Origin: Dyadobacter sp. 3J3
GTDB lineage: Bacteria > Bacteroidota > Bacteroidia > Cytophagales > Spirosomataceae
Assembly: GCF_009801115.1 (NCBI RefSeq)
Contig: NZ_VTOL01000022.1
Location: 1 to 64,000 of the forward strand
DNA: 64,000 bases
Reading direction: 5' to 3'
Shown here: in pieces, positions 36,799 to 47,600 of the stretch
Numbering within the stretch: position 1 is the first letter of the stretch
How the letters are laid out: each line of letters starts with the position of its first letter
Notes under the pieces: generated by a model
What the model saw: the letters and a program-made list of their open reading frames with translations, nothing else
The model's database searches: none
What the model was told of the DNA's origin: nothing
Program-made: the position numbers and the translations under genes

Positions 36799-37461
36799 AT
36801 GTCATCACACCATATTATCAGGGAAAAACAGGAACCCGCTTTAATTATTGCGAACGGAGAAGCTTGCAGCGAGGAGCTATTGGGGCAATTGTTGGAATGG
36901 AGTCCGTTGGTTCTTGTCCTTGATCACGCCATTTATCGGGTTCTTGAATTGGGTATTAAGGTGGATGTATGGCTGGGGGATTTTGATCATAACCATGATT
37001 TTGAAGAAATAAGAGCACGTCAGTATCCTTTGAAAATCGTTCATACGCCGGATCAGGAAAAAACAGATCTTGAAAAAGCGATTGATTATTTAATAGAGGA
37101 AGGATTTCCTGCCGCTAATATTATTTGGGCAACGGGGCGTCGCGCAGATCATGCCATAACAAATATTACAAATCTGGTTCGGTATAAAGAAACAATCCGG
37201 TTGGTTTTGTTTGATGATTACTCAAAAATTTTCCCTTTATCCGGAGTTTTTGAAAAATGGTATGTTGCCAAAACCCCGATTTCTCTTATTCCGGTTGGTG
37301 TGGTTGAAGGAATTAAAACCACAGGATTGAAATATAATCTGAATGATGAAGTCCTGACATTGGGTCATCGTACCGGAAATAGCAATGAGGCGGAAAACGA
37401 CGGAATGGTTCGGATTTCCGCCTCAAAAGGTGACTTGTTAATTATGGAATGTTGGGATTAA
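36799..37461 (+). CDS. Thiamine pyrophosphokinase
   Basis: A 220-residue cytoplasmic enzyme that transfers pyrophosphate from ATP to thiamine, giving thiamine diphosphate. The metal/ATP motifs are visible: VWLGDFDHN (about 54-62), HTPDQEKTDLEKAIDYL (near 80-96), and ATGRRADHAITNI (near 112-124). The C-terminal part has the beta-sandwich TTGLKYNL motif with NEAENDGMVRIS. I choose the ATG at 36799; the frame is open upstream to 36664 but that part overlaps yigZ and is not conserved. Probably the last gene of the MFS-yigZ-TPK run. Convergent with the M1 peptidase, only three bases apart. Confidence 0.88.
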   Translation: MSSHHIIREKQEPALIIANGEACSEELLGQLLEWSPLVLVLDHAIYRVLELGIKVDVWLGDFDHNHDFEEIRARQYPLKIVHTPDQEKTDLEKAIDYLIEEGFPAANIIWATGRRADHAITNITNLVRYKETIRLVLFDDYSKIFPLSGVFEKWYVAKTPISLIPVGVVEGIKTTGLKYNLNDEVLTLGHRTGNSNEAENDGMVRISASKGDLLIMECWD

Positions 37462-37464
37462 AAC

Positions 37465-39096
37465 TTAAACGCTTTTTGATTCAACATAAAAATTACGGTC
37501 TACCACCAAAGTTTTTTCTCCCTTCGTTTTTAATGTTTTCCACTCGCCGGTTGGGTAAACAAATTGTTCTTTTGAGTCACCCAGTTTTATTTTGACCGGC
37601 ATATCAAATCCGCTTACCACATTGGACCAGCGGTATTGTACGCTGTTATCTTTAATAGTATATTCCAAAACCGGAATTTTTGTATCTCTAAGATATTGAT
37701 CAAAGACCTTGCTCAGATTTCTTCCGGCTTGTTTTGAGATATAGTTTTCAATCTGCACCGTTTCGACGGTTTGATGGTAGAATGTTTTATTAAGGCCACG
37801 TAAGATCTGCCTCCATTTTTCATCATCATTTACAACCTGACGAAGCGTGTGCAGAATATTTCCGCCTTTATAATACATATCTCTTGAACCGGATTCATTC
37901 ACACCATATGGCCCGATAATAGGAATATCATTAGCAATAAGTGCGCGCGTTCCAATAACATAATCAGCACCGGCATCTTTACCGAAGTAATATTCCGTGT
38001 AAAGATTTTCAGAGTAATTCGTGAATCCTTCGTGAACCCACATATCGGCTGCGTCCTTATAAGTAATGTTATTGGCAAACCATTCGTGACCACTTTCATG
38101 AATGATTATAAAATCCCATTTTAAACCCCAGCCCGTTTTTGACAAATCACGGCCCAGATAACCCATTTTATATCCATTACCATAAGTCACCGAACTTTGA
38201 TGTTCCATACCCAAATAAGGAACTTCCACTAATTTATATCCATCTTCATAAAAAGGATACGGCCCAAACCAGTGCTCAAAAGCTTTAAGCATTTGATTTG
38301 CCTGTTTGAACTGCACTTTTGCCTTTTCAAGATTTTGTGGCAAAACGTAAAAACTTAAAGGTAAATCTCCTTTTTCGCCCTTGAAGGTCTCAGACCAGCT
38401 TACATAATTTGCGACATTCATATTGACACCATAATTATTGATCGGATTAATAACGGCCCAGTTGAAGGTATGTGTATCGTCATTATTTTCAACCACGCTG
38501 CGAAGTTTCCCGTTTGAAACATCCGTCAAACCTTTTGGAACTGTGATACTAACCATCATACTATCCGGCTCGTCATACATGTGATCCTTGCATGGCCACC
38601 AAACACTGGAACCAAGTCCCTGGCAGGAAGTAGAAATTATTGTATTCCCGTTTCCATCATGTACCCATTGCACGCCACCGTCCCATGGCGGACGTTTTGC
38701 CAAACGCGGTCTTCCCGAATAAAAAACCTCAATCGATTCCGATTTTCCCTTTTCCTGTTTTTTTGTTAACGTGATGAAAAACGCATTTCCATCTCTTTTG
38801 TAAGTTAAAGGTTGGCCATCCTGTATTACTTTTTCAATCTTTAACGGTTCTTGCAAATCGATTTGTAAAACCTGATTTGGTTTTAAAACTTTATAATTGA
38901 CAACCGTGCTGCCTGTAAGCGTACTGTCTTTTGCATTTGGTTTTACATTTAAATGGTAGTAGGTCAAATCCCACCAGGCACGCTCAGGTGTTATAGAACC
39001 ACGCAAAGTATCGGCGTGGGTAAAGACGGTTTGTTTTTGGGCAAAAGTTAAAAATGGACTTATTACCAGACAGAAAGAAAAGAGTTTCTTTAACAT
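37465..39096 (-). CDS. Secreted M1 family metallopeptidase
   Basis: A 543-residue zinc aminopeptidase-like protein with a signal peptide (1-19, ending FAQ). The substrate-binding motif is GMEHQ (296-300, GAMEN equivalent), the zinc site is HESGH (333-337) plus Glu356 in HEGFTNYSE. The N-terminal beta domain (about 35-235) is present, but the long C-terminal helical domain of full-size aminopeptidase N is missing, as in many Bacteroidota M1 proteins. It acts in the periplasm, trimming peptides. Monocistronic, with the kelch gene 43 bases upstream on the same strand. Confidence 0.92.
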   Translation of the reverse strand: MLKKLFSFCLVISPFLTFAQKQTVFTHADTLRGSITPERAWWDLTYYHLNVKPNAKDSTLTGSTVVNYKVLKPNQVLQIDLQEPLKIEKVIQDGQPLTYKRDGNAFFITLTKKQEKGKSESIEVFYSGRPRLAKRPPWDGGVQWVHDGNGNTIISTSCQGLGSSVWWPCKDHMYDEPDSMMVSITVPKGLTDVSNGKLRSVVENNDDTHTFNWAVINPINNYGVNMNVANYVSWSETFKGEKGDLPLSFYVLPQNLEKAKVQFKQANQMLKAFEHWFGPYPFYEDGYKLVEVPYLGMEHQSSVTYGNGYKMGYLGRDLSKTGWGLKWDFIIIHESGHEWFANNITYKDAADMWVHEGFTNYSENLYTEYYFGKDAGADYVIGTRALIANDIPIIGPYGVNESGSRDMYYKGGNILHTLRQVVNDDEKWRQILRGLNKTFYHQTVETVQIENYISKQAGRNLSKVFDQYLRDTKIPVLEYTIKDNSVQYRWSNVVSGFDMPVKIKLGDSKEQFVYPTGEWKTLKTKGEKTLVVDRNFYVESKSV

Positions 39097-39139
39097 TAAT
39101 ATGTAGGATTTTATAAAATAGGATAGGAATGCATTTTGA

Positions 39140-40126
39140 CTAATCTTCTAAAACTTCCAGCGTATTCAATTCAGGACCGCCGCCGCGATTACCCGAACCC
39201 GCTGCTATGTAAACTTTTTTATGCATTGAAACGGCCTGGGTACCATGTCTGCCTTGAAGCATGGAAGGATATTTTTCCCATTTCTGGGTGTGTGTGTTAA
39301 ATGCTTCAACCTCATTGTGGGCTTCCACATGCGCATCACTTTCTCCACCAATAAACAAAACCTTATGCCCCAAAACGACCGTTGTATTTCCGGCACGTTT
39401 GGTTGGGATATTATTGGAAGGATCCAGGGTTTCCCATTTACCGGTTTTGAAATCATACACATCCACTTCGGCAATGGTTGTGTTGAGTACCTGATTAATC
39501 CGTGCGGTAGAAAGGCGACCGCCTGCTACGTAAAGTTTGTTATCAACAACGGCGACCTGTATATGATCCCTTTTCCTTGGGGCATCAGCCAATTGTTTCC
39601 ATGTATTTTTTGCCGGATCATATTCATCCAGCCAGGCAACCTGTCCATCCCAGTGACCATCCTGAATACCACAAACGATATAGATTTTATCATTAAAAAC
39701 AAATGCACCGGCAGCACCACGGCGCCTGTTTTCAGGAATTTCCGGGCCTTTGCGCCATTCATTTTTATCCGGATTAAAAATGTAAATATTAGGAATCGGA
39801 ATTTCATGAGGATATCCGCCTGTGAATGCTCCAAGGACATAAATCTCGCCGTGATAAGAAATTGCCTGAAAATGACTCATTTCGAGCGGAGTATTACTAA
39901 GGCTAACCCAGGTGTTTTTCTTTGGGTCATATTCATCCACCGATTTAATATCCCGGCCACCGACCAGATACAGTTTTCCATTGGCTTCGGCCATAGCATT
40001 TTCCAGTCTTTTAACGGGAAGATTCTCCGGCTCGACAGCTTTCCACATTTGAGCAGAAACCACGGGAACCATTGTATTAATAGCTGTAAAAAGAATTACA
40101 AATCTGAGAAGTAGGTTCATGATCAA
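39140..40126 (-). CDS. Secreted kelch-repeat beta-propeller protein
   Basis: A 328-residue exported protein: signal peptide (1-25, ending VSAQ) and six kelch blades, each with a G-G pair and a later W (for example LYLVGGRDIKSVDEYDPKKNTW about 50-72 and KLYVAGGRLS about 192-201). Kelch propellers serve as binding scaffolds or, in the NanM subgroup, sialic acid mutarotases; the sequence does not decide. It lies 43 bases before the M1 peptidase gene, and 136 bases after a glucanase-like gene, all on the minus strand. The gap upstream has an 11-bp-stem hairpin. Confidence 0.85.
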   Translation of the reverse strand: MIMNLLLRFVILFTAINTMVPVVSAQMWKAVEPENLPVKRLENAMAEANGKLYLVGGRDIKSVDEYDPKKNTWVSLSNTPLEMSHFQAISYHGEIYVLGAFTGGYPHEIPIPNIYIFNPDKNEWRKGPEIPENRRRGAAGAFVFNDKIYIVCGIQDGHWDGQVAWLDEYDPAKNTWKQLADAPRKRDHIQVAVVDNKLYVAGGRLSTARINQVLNTTIAEVDVYDFKTGKWETLDPSNNIPTKRAGNTTVVLGHKVLFIGGESDAHVEAHNEVEAFNTHTQKWEKYPSMLQGRHGTQAVSMHKKVYIAAGSGNRGGGPELNTLEVLED

Positions 40127-40142
40127 TTGTATCAGGTATGGA

Positions 40143-40173
40143 AGCGTTCATGGATTTTAATTCCATGAACGCT
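40143..40173. other. Hairpin between glucanase-like and kelch genes
   Basis: AGCGTTCATGG (40143-40153) and CCATGAACGCT (40163-40173) are perfect reverse complements with a nine-base loop. No T-run follows on the minus strand, so it may be a weak terminator, processing site or operator. Confidence 0.6.
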
Positions 40174-40262
40174 GTTAAATGCCATCAAGGTACAATTATA
40201 TTTTATTATTTCGAAAAGCCGTTAACGACCATCAATTCTTGTGAATTTTGGCAAATGACCTG

Positions 40263-41636
40263 TTAATTTTTGCTGATTGTTTTTAGGGCAGGGCTTTCAA
40301 AATTTAGTTTTTTTAAACCGTTCTGAACATCCGGGCTGCTCATGAATAATTTCCATAGTAAACCTGTCCGGTAATTTTCAATCATAACAATTATCGGGCC
40401 TTGATCAATCGCCAGGTGCGACTTCGCATACCAATTTTGTGATTCATTAAATGCGTCAGTAAATCCATATTCACTCCAGATTTTATCACCCAAATCATCG
40501 TAAAAGTGTCTCAACGCTTTCATCGATTGTTGTGGTGCATAAGGGAAAGAAGATAATGCGGCAGTGGGTGTTATTGTTCCAAAATCATTAGTGGGAGAAA
40601 ATGCATTATATCCGTCATAGGTATCACTGGCCGTTAATCCCCAGCTGTTTTCTCCATACCCTTTAAATTTTCCAGGATTAGCGACGCAATGTTTGTAATT
40701 GATCATGGTATGATTCAAATTTTGCTCCCAATAATCTGCGTATTGATCTTTCAGGTTGCGTGGATCCAAGCCCAAAAATGAATAATGTGCAAAAAATAAT
40801 GGACCACCGAAATCAAATCCCAAAGGCAGTTTTACGCCGTAAAATTCTTTACCGTTTTTGAAATGATCACTTTGTGCCCAGCATTTGTTGTAGACTTGTG
40901 CAGTAATCGGATACCTTGGCGACGACGCTGCCATAATGTAGGTAATCAGCGTTTCGTTATACCCGCGCAATTCAAAATTCATCGCCCAGCCATTATTCGG
41001 GCTCCAATGCCAGAACAATTGATCCGGATTTCCCCTTGTGTACCAGTCCCATTCTGCTTCTTCCCAGATCCATGTAATCCGGTTTCTCAAATCTCTTTCT
41101 GTATCATTTTGTCCCTGGAAATATTGTTTGGCACAAATTAATCCCTGAAACAAAAAGGATGATTCTACCAAATCCCCACCGTCATCTTTTCTACCGAATG
41201 GAATAATTTTACCTGTTCCGCCATTTAGCCAATGCGGGAAAATGCCATGGTAATGATCTGCTTTGGATAGAAATTTAACCATTTTTAGCAATCTTTTAGA
41301 TACCGAATCTCTCGGAACCCAGCCGCGTTCAGCTGCTACGATCATGGCCATAATGCCAAATCCGGTACCACCTGTTGTAACCACTTCATTGCCATAATCG
41401 AAAGCGACATTGCTTCTCTCTCTCGCCATTCCACTGACAGGATGTCCAAAATCCCAGAAATATCGGAACGTTTGTTTTTGTACCAATTCAAGTAAAGCGG
41501 TATCAGATAAGTTTTTTGGACGGTTGACAGGGTTAAAAACGGTTGGAGTTGATGTAGTTTTTTTCTTTTGAGCGATGCTGTTTTGAGAAATAAGCAGACA
41601 GCATAATATGCTTAGTGACAGGAGTAATGATTTCAT
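40263..41636 (-). CDS. Secreted glucoamylase-like (GH144-like) hydrolase, copy 1
   Basis: A 457-residue exported (alpha/alpha)6-barrel protein of the PF10091 glucoamylase-like group. Its nearest characterised relatives that I recall are GH144 endo-beta-1,2-glucanases. Signal peptide ends near NSIAQ (residue 23). Conserved acidic candidates are Asp155 and Glu158 in GGDLVES and Glu228 in RGYNETL. Other shared motifs are FRYFWDFGHPVSGMARER, GLTASDTYDGYNAFSPT and AIDQGPIIVMIENYRTG. The ATG at 41636 starts the signal peptide. It is the last hydrolase of the polysaccharide locus and pairs with a close paralogue 60 bases upstream. Confidence 0.87.
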   Translation of the reverse strand: MKSLLLSLSILCCLLISQNSIAQKKKTTSTPTVFNPVNRPKNLSDTALLELVQKQTFRYFWDFGHPVSGMARERSNVAFDYGNEVVTTGGTGFGIMAMIVAAERGWVPRDSVSKRLLKMVKFLSKADHYHGIFPHWLNGGTGKIIPFGRKDDGGDLVESSFLFQGLICAKQYFQGQNDTERDLRNRITWIWEEAEWDWYTRGNPDQLFWHWSPNNGWAMNFELRGYNETLITYIMAASSPRYPITAQVYNKCWAQSDHFKNGKEFYGVKLPLGFDFGGPLFFAHYSFLGLDPRNLKDQYADYWEQNLNHTMINYKHCVANPGKFKGYGENSWGLTASDTYDGYNAFSPTNDFGTITPTAALSSFPYAPQQSMKALRHFYDDLGDKIWSEYGFTDAFNESQNWYAKSHLAIDQGPIIVMIENYRTGLLWKLFMSSPDVQNGLKKLNFESPALKTISKN

Positions 41637-41695
41637 GCTAATTAATTTTTTGTTGAGGTAGTAAATAATTCGCTCCAAGGGCGATCAATACGGAT

Positions 41696-43048
41696 TTATA
41701 AATTCGGGCTCTGAAAGCCGAGATTTTTCATTCCCGTTTTTATTTCTGGTGAGCTCATAAATAATTTCCAGGGCAAGCCGCTGCGGTAATTTTCAATCAT
41801 GATGATGATAGGCCCTTGGTCAATAGCCAGATAGGAACTTGCGTACCAAGGCGTTTGTAAAGAGAATGCATCATAAAATCCATAATCTCCCCAAAGCTTG
41901 TTACCCAGTTTAAAATAGAAGAATTTCAACGCTTTCATCGATTCCGTGGGCGTATATGGAAACGCCGACAAAGCTGCGGTAGGAGCGATAACTCCTTTGT
42001 CGCTCGTTGGAGAATTGGCATTATATCCATCTTGAATATCGCTTGCTGTTAATCCCCAGCAGAGTTCGCTATACCCGTTATATTTTAATGGATTGGTCTT
42101 GCAATAGTTGTAGTTGATTAAGGTATGGTTCTGATTTTGAGTTAAATAATTTGTGTATTTATCGGTAAGATTGGTTGGGTTAATACCAAGGAAGGAATAT
42201 TGAGAGAAAAATAACGGACCGCCATAAGCGCTTCCCAGTGGCAATGTAATTCCATAATAGCTATTGCCATTTTTGAACGAACCATTTCCGGTCCAGCCAT
42301 TTTCATAAACACTATTTGGAATACCATGCGTTGGTGAAGAAGCTGCCAGTGCGTAGGTAATTAGACATTCGTTCCAGCCTTTGATCGGTAAATTCATGTC
42401 CCAGTTATAATTCGGGCTCCAATGCCAATACAGCACATTTTCATTCGTTTTTCTGAACCAATCCCATTCTACACCATACCAGATTGTATTGATATCATTT
42501 CTTAAAGCAGTTTCCGCTGCGTCGTTTCCGTCAAAATATTGTCGTGCGGTCAAAAGTCCCTGAATTAAATAGGAAGTTTCAACCAGATCAGCCCCATCAT
42601 CTTTTGCGCTAAAAGGCACCACGGCTCCGGTTGCGCCATTAATCCAGTGTGGAAAAGCACCGTGAAATTTTTGAGTATTGGTTTTCAGGAATGCTACTAT
42701 TTTCTGCATTCTTTCCAATCCCTGGCCTCGGGTTATAAAATCCCTTTCTATCGCAATCGGGATTGTCATGATACCAAATCCGCTTCCACCCGAGGTAACC
42801 ACATCACCGGAAGTATTTCTCTCTCTTGCCAAACCGCTAACCGGATGTCCAAAATCCCAGAAATATTTGAAGGTTTGCTTTTGTACCAATGTCAAAAGCG
42901 CGTCATCTGAGATAATTGGAAATTTATCTGTCGAGTCAATCTGGAAAGTTACCGGTGCGATAATTTCAGGTGCTTTTACATCATCACTCTTGCAGCCAAA
43001 AGCAAAAACAGCCAGAAGTAACAGAAATATTTGAAAACAATTTTTCAC
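41696..43048 (-). CDS. Lipoprotein glucoamylase-like (GH144-like) hydrolase, copy 2
   Basis: A 450-residue paralogue of the neighbouring hydrolase with the same motifs: KQTFKYFWDFGHPVSGLARER, the ADLVETS acidic pair, WNECLITYALAASSP, GLTASDIQDGYNANSPTSD and the final AIDQGPIIIMIENYRSG. The N-terminus VKNCFQIFLLLLAVFAFGC is a lipoprotein signal with the lipidated Cys about residue 19, unlike copy 1. The only start in front of it is a GTG at 43048; another GTG at 43108 lies inside the terminator hairpin of susD and would add 20 unlikely residues. It probably sits on the cell surface and supplies oligomers to SusCD. Confidence 0.85.
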   Translation of the reverse strand: MKNCFQIFLLLLAVFAFGCKSDDVKAPEIIAPVTFQIDSTDKFPIISDDALLTLVQKQTFKYFWDFGHPVSGLARERNTSGDVVTSGGSGFGIMTIPIAIERDFITRGQGLERMQKIVAFLKTNTQKFHGAFPHWINGATGAVVPFSAKDDGADLVETSYLIQGLLTARQYFDGNDAAETALRNDINTIWYGVEWDWFRKTNENVLYWHWSPNYNWDMNLPIKGWNECLITYALAASSPTHGIPNSVYENGWTGNGSFKNGNSYYGITLPLGSAYGGPLFFSQYSFLGINPTNLTDKYTNYLTQNQNHTLINYNYCKTNPLKYNGYSELCWGLTASDIQDGYNANSPTSDKGVIAPTAALSAFPYTPTESMKALKFFYFKLGNKLWGDYGFYDAFSLQTPWYASSYLAIDQGPIIIMIENYRSGLPWKLFMSSPEIKTGMKNLGFQSPNL

Positions 43049-43101
43049 CAGGTGACTGTTAGATGAATTGGGAAAAGAAAAATTCCATTTTAGAGAAAAA
43101 G

Positions 43102-43166
43102 AAAACACCGGTCCGAAGTTTTATAATCAGAATACTGATTTTTTAGTACTTGGAGACCGGTGTTTT
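43102..43166 (-). terminator. Terminator/attenuator between susD and GH144-like genes
   Basis: AAAACACCGGTC (43102-43113) and GACCGGTGTTTT (43155-43166) pair perfectly around a 41-base loop. On the minus strand it comes right after susD and is followed by CTTTTTCTC. It may reduce rather than stop read-through into the hydrolase genes. Confidence 0.75.
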
Positions 43167-43182
43167 GCAAAAATCTTATGGA

Positions 43183-44676
43183 TTAGTATCCGGCGTTTTG
43201 TGTCAATACACCACCACTCAAATCGATTTCAGTTTGAGGAACTGGCCATACTTCATTTTTTCCTGCAATCCATTTTTTTGGTCCAAAAACAGCAGTTCCT
43301 CTTCCCTGACGGATCACATCAAAATAACGGTCAAATTCCATAGCCAATTCAACCTGGCGTTCGTGCCAAATCGCGGTTCTCAACGCAACTTGTTCGGTAG
43401 TTGTAACTTTTGGTAAAACCGTCGTACTTGTTCCTCTTGCTCTCGCCCGAACGATTTCCAATGAAGCCAATGACTCAGTAGTTTTTCCTAATTCGTTAGC
43501 TGCTTCTGCGTTCATTAACAAAACATCAGCATAGCGGATCACCCTGACATTTTGCTGCGCACCTTCATTAAAACCTGAAACATACATACTGAAAGGCACG
43601 TAAGATTTTTGATTGTACATCGGATTGTCGCCAACGGTAGGAATGAAGTCACCTTCCGGTGTTGTTTCACCGCGGAAAATAATCGTTGCGTCTCTTCTTG
43701 GATCTCCTGTTTCATATGCATCGGCTAATGCTTGCGTTGGAACGTTGAAGCCCCATCCACCACCTACAACACCTCTTACACCTTGTACCTGGGAATATTG
43801 AGAATTGGATGCATCTGCATTTTCGAGTACCAGCTCGTTTTGTATTTCAAAAACAGATTCAGTAGAATTTTCATTGGCAATTCTGAACAACTGCTCATAA
43901 TTGGCAACCAGTTTGTACTGACCTAAACCAATCACCTGAGTGGTCAAGTCATATACTTGCTGCCATTTTTTCTGATACATAGATACTTTGGCATGCAAAG
44001 AAAGAGCAGCTCCTTTGGTAACACGACCTAAATCGGCGCTTCCGTAGCTTGTCGGCAATACAGCTTCTGCTTCGGTCAGATCCTTTTCAATGGCCGCATA
44101 AATTTCAGCTTTTGCTGTTTTTGGAATGTTATATTCTGATGTTCCAGCTGGTACTTTAAGCCTCAGAGGAACATCACCAAAAGCACGAACCAGTCTGAAA
44201 TAAGAATACGCACGGATGAATTTTGCTTCCGCCAGATATCTGTCTTTCAGTGCCGCAGTCATGGTTATGGCTGGAATATTATCTAAAACCTGATTGGCAT
44301 AGTTAATATTTTTATACTGAGCAGACCAAAATGCACCTAGCTGGCCATCCGTAGAACCTACTGAAAAGTTATCATACGTATTCAGGAAAGTTGCATCAGA
44401 TGAAGAGCTTCCTTTTTCAGTTTCATCAGAACCTAAGCTTTCAATCGCTACTGATCCGAAAGCGATGTTGTCGAAACTGCGCAAATTCGCATACATGGCA
44501 TTAACGGCTTTGGTCGCATCGCTTTCATTTACCCAGAAAACGTCACCCGCCTGCTTACCTTGCGGATCAGTATCCAGAAAACTGTCCTGGCATGCGACCG
44601 GAAAAAGCAACATGGAAGTAAGTCCGGCATAAAGCCCGATTCGTTTAAAATTTGTTTTAAAATCTATATTGTTCAT
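43183..44676 (-). CDS. SusD/RagB family outer membrane lipoprotein
   Basis: A 497-residue surface glycan-binding lipoprotein. The signal ends at PVACQDSFLDTDP, with the lipidated Cys about residue 29 followed by the DSFLD motif typical of canonical SusD. TPR-like helices follow (YLAEAKFIRAYSYFRLVRAFGDVPL near 128-152), and the C-terminus has AIWHERQVELAMEFDRYFDVIRQGR and NEVWPVPQTEIDLS, the standard SusD ending. Its start lies 13 bases after the susC stop codon. It works with SusC in the import of glycan fragments made by the hydrolases downstream. Confidence 0.95.
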   Translation of the reverse strand: MNNIDFKTNFKRIGLYAGLTSMLLFPVACQDSFLDTDPQGKQAGDVFWVNESDATKAVNAMYANLRSFDNIAFGSVAIESLGSDETEKGSSSSDATFLNTYDNFSVGSTDGQLGAFWSAQYKNINYANQVLDNIPAITMTAALKDRYLAEAKFIRAYSYFRLVRAFGDVPLRLKVPAGTSEYNIPKTAKAEIYAAIEKDLTEAEAVLPTSYGSADLGRVTKGAALSLHAKVSMYQKKWQQVYDLTTQVIGLGQYKLVANYEQLFRIANENSTESVFEIQNELVLENADASNSQYSQVQGVRGVVGGGWGFNVPTQALADAYETGDPRRDATIIFRGETTPEGDFIPTVGDNPMYNQKSYVPFSMYVSGFNEGAQQNVRVIRYADVLLMNAEAANELGKTTESLASLEIVRARARGTSTTVLPKVTTTEQVALRTAIWHERQVELAMEFDRYFDVIRQGRGTAVFGPKKWIAGKNEVWPVPQTEIDLSGGVLTQNAGY

Positions 44677-44689
44677 AGTCGTGATGATC

Positions 44690-47600
44690 TTAGAAAGTAA
44701 TGTTTAAACCAAAATTGTAGGTAGCTGACAACGGATAAACGTTGGCATCAATTCCGGCCGTTGTTGGTTTATTATCAGTCGCTCTAACCTCCGGCGAAAG
44801 TCCTTTATATTTAAAAAAGTTAAGTGCATTCTGCGCATTGGCATACACTCTCAGTTTTCTCAACTTCAAACGGTCTGTAATCTTTGCTGGTAAAGTAAAT
44901 CCTAGCTGCGCATTTCTAACCCGGAAATAACTTCCGCTTTGTACGAAGAATGAATTTGGAAGATAATTGCTGCCCCCACCGATATTTGCAGAAGGATAGG
45001 TATTTGAAGTTCCTTCTCCATGCCAGCGGTTATCATAAAAATCTTTCGTAACATTTTCATTTCCATAACGCCAGCCTATGTTTGCATTGTAAATATCAAT
45101 TTTAGCAACACCCTGGAAATCCAATGTCAGATCAAGCCATTTATAGTTCCAGGTGGTATTGATACCGTATGTATATTTTGGATTTGGATTGCCAATTACT
45201 TGTCTGTCCAAACCAGTAATATTACCATCAGGTGTTCCGTTTGTTCCGCTGATATCACGGTATTTGAAATCACCTGGTTTCGCAGTTTTCTGTGCAGATC
45301 CATCAATTTCAGCCTGGTTTTGGAAAATACCGTCTACAATGTATCCGTAGAATGAACCGATAGGGTCACCAACACGCGTTCTTGTTGCCAATGCACCACC
45401 TGTAAGTCCTACGCCACCGGCATAAATCGGGTTAGCACCGGTTGAAACAGATAAAACTTTGTTGCTATTCACACTACCATTGACTCCGATGCTGTACGAG
45501 AGATCTTTACCAATTTCATCTCTCCAGCTGATAGAAGCTTCAAATCCTTTATTTTGGAAATCAGCCTGGTTTCCCAAAATACTTCCGGAAGCCGTACCGA
45601 TAGAAGATAAAACAGGTATATCAAAAATGGCTCTCTCTGTTTTCTTAGTATAATAATCTAACTCAACAGATAGACGGTTTTTCAACATCGATGCTTCCAA
45701 ACCGATATCTGTACCCACACCACGTTCCCAGTATGTTATTGGAGGAATAATGGAGTTTATACTTGCACCTGTATTAACAGTACCACCATAAATAGCAGCA
45801 AGGGATCCACCTGTCGCCACAGTTAACGTTGAAAGGTTTGAAGGAACGGAGGCGTTGCCGATTTTACCCCAGCTTCCGCGAAGTTTCAGGTTATCAAATA
45901 CTTTCTGGTTTTGTAAAAAAGGCTCATTGCTGATTACCCAGCCCGCTCCCACAGATGGAAAATAACCCCAGGCATTTCCGCCTTGGTAAAATTTGGATGA
46001 CCCATCTGCCCTTAAAGATGCATTGATCAAGTAACGGTCAGAAAAGGAATAATTAACCCGACCAAAATAAGATGAATAGGTCGCTAAATCACCCTCATCC
46101 GTAACGCTTTTGGTATCAGCATCTCCCAAAGCAAGATATAAGTCACCTTCACTTTTGTAAGGAACATCACGTGCAGTAGCAGTAAGCTTATACGATTGAT
46201 CATGCTGGGCCGATTGACCAAGAAGTGCAGTGAAACTATGTTTACCGATTTCTTTGGTATATGTCAGTGTATTTTCAAAAATCCAGTAACGAGCTTGTGG
46301 ACGCACAAAAGTCAGTAAGCTGTTCGTATTACGTTGTGTCAGCGTTGCTGCATACACCGGATTGTAAGTTCTTGTTTCATCCTGTCCGTAACGTCCACCC
46401 AGGCTTGTACGGAATGTGAAATTTTTCAAAAATGACAATTCTGCGTAAGCATTTGCTGTCAACAATGTCTTTTTTGTAACCTGATTGAAAACATCAACAG
46501 TAACCTGTGGGTTAAAACTAACGGCGTCTCCAAGAAATAATTTCGAAGGATCACCGTATGAACCATCTGCATTGTAAACCGGAACAACCGGGGCGGCCGC
46601 GTATAATTGACGGAAAATTCCACCGGCTTCGTCATTTGATTTACTGAACGCACCTGTCGCTGTATATCCAACTTTCAGATTTTTGGAGATCTGGAAATCG
46701 TTTTGGAAACGTGCTGTGTAACGTTTAAAATTATTTTTGTCAACAATGCCGTCTTGTTTCAGATAACCAAGTGAAAGACCATAAGTTGATTTATCTCCAC
46801 CACCGCTGACAGAAATCTGGTGGTTTGTAATAAATGCATCACGAAGGATTTGTTTGTACCAGTCCGTTCCTTCACCATATTGAGATGGATCCAGCAGTTG
46901 TTTTCCTCCATTAATTGCGCTCAGCTCATTAGTTACAGTTGCGTACTGATTCGCATTAGCCATTTTGATCTGGTTGGTCACTTTCTGAACACCGACATAG
47001 CCATTGTAATCAATGATCGCTTTTCCTGATTTTCCTTTTTTTGTAGTGATCAACACAACACCATTTGCTGCGCGAACACCATAAATCGATTGACTTGAAG
47101 CATCTTTCAGGATGTTCATGCTTTCGATATCATTTGAATTAAGGAAACTGATATCATCAAACCAGACTCCGTCCACTACGTAAAGCGGGTTTGGACTACC
47201 ATAAGCGGTACCGACACCACGGATACGAATTTGTGGCGCCTCACCTGGTTTTCCTGAATTGTTGATTTGAACACCGGCTACTTTACCTTGTAGACCACTT
47301 ACAGGGTTAATAGAAGATTGTTTTGATATCTCACTCCCTTTTATTGAAACCACAGAACCTGTAATATCCAGTTTTTTCTGTGTTCCATAACCAACAATCA
47401 CCACTTCATTCAATGCACGTGCATCATCCTGGAGTACGATATTAATTACTGAATTAGAACCCACCGGAATTTCTTGTGATGTCATCCCGATCATGGATAC
47501 AACCAGAATTGATGATGTTGAAGGAACACTAATTGCGAAATTTCCTTCTAAATCGGTAGGGACTCCTGTTGTGGTTCCTTTAATTAAAATACTTGCACCA

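Noticed and set aside
39245..40114. 289-codon open frame on the plus strand opposite the kelch gene
   Set aside because: It is fully antisense to a well-supported signal-bearing kelch protein, has no recognisable motif, and its length is explained by codon bias of the real gene.
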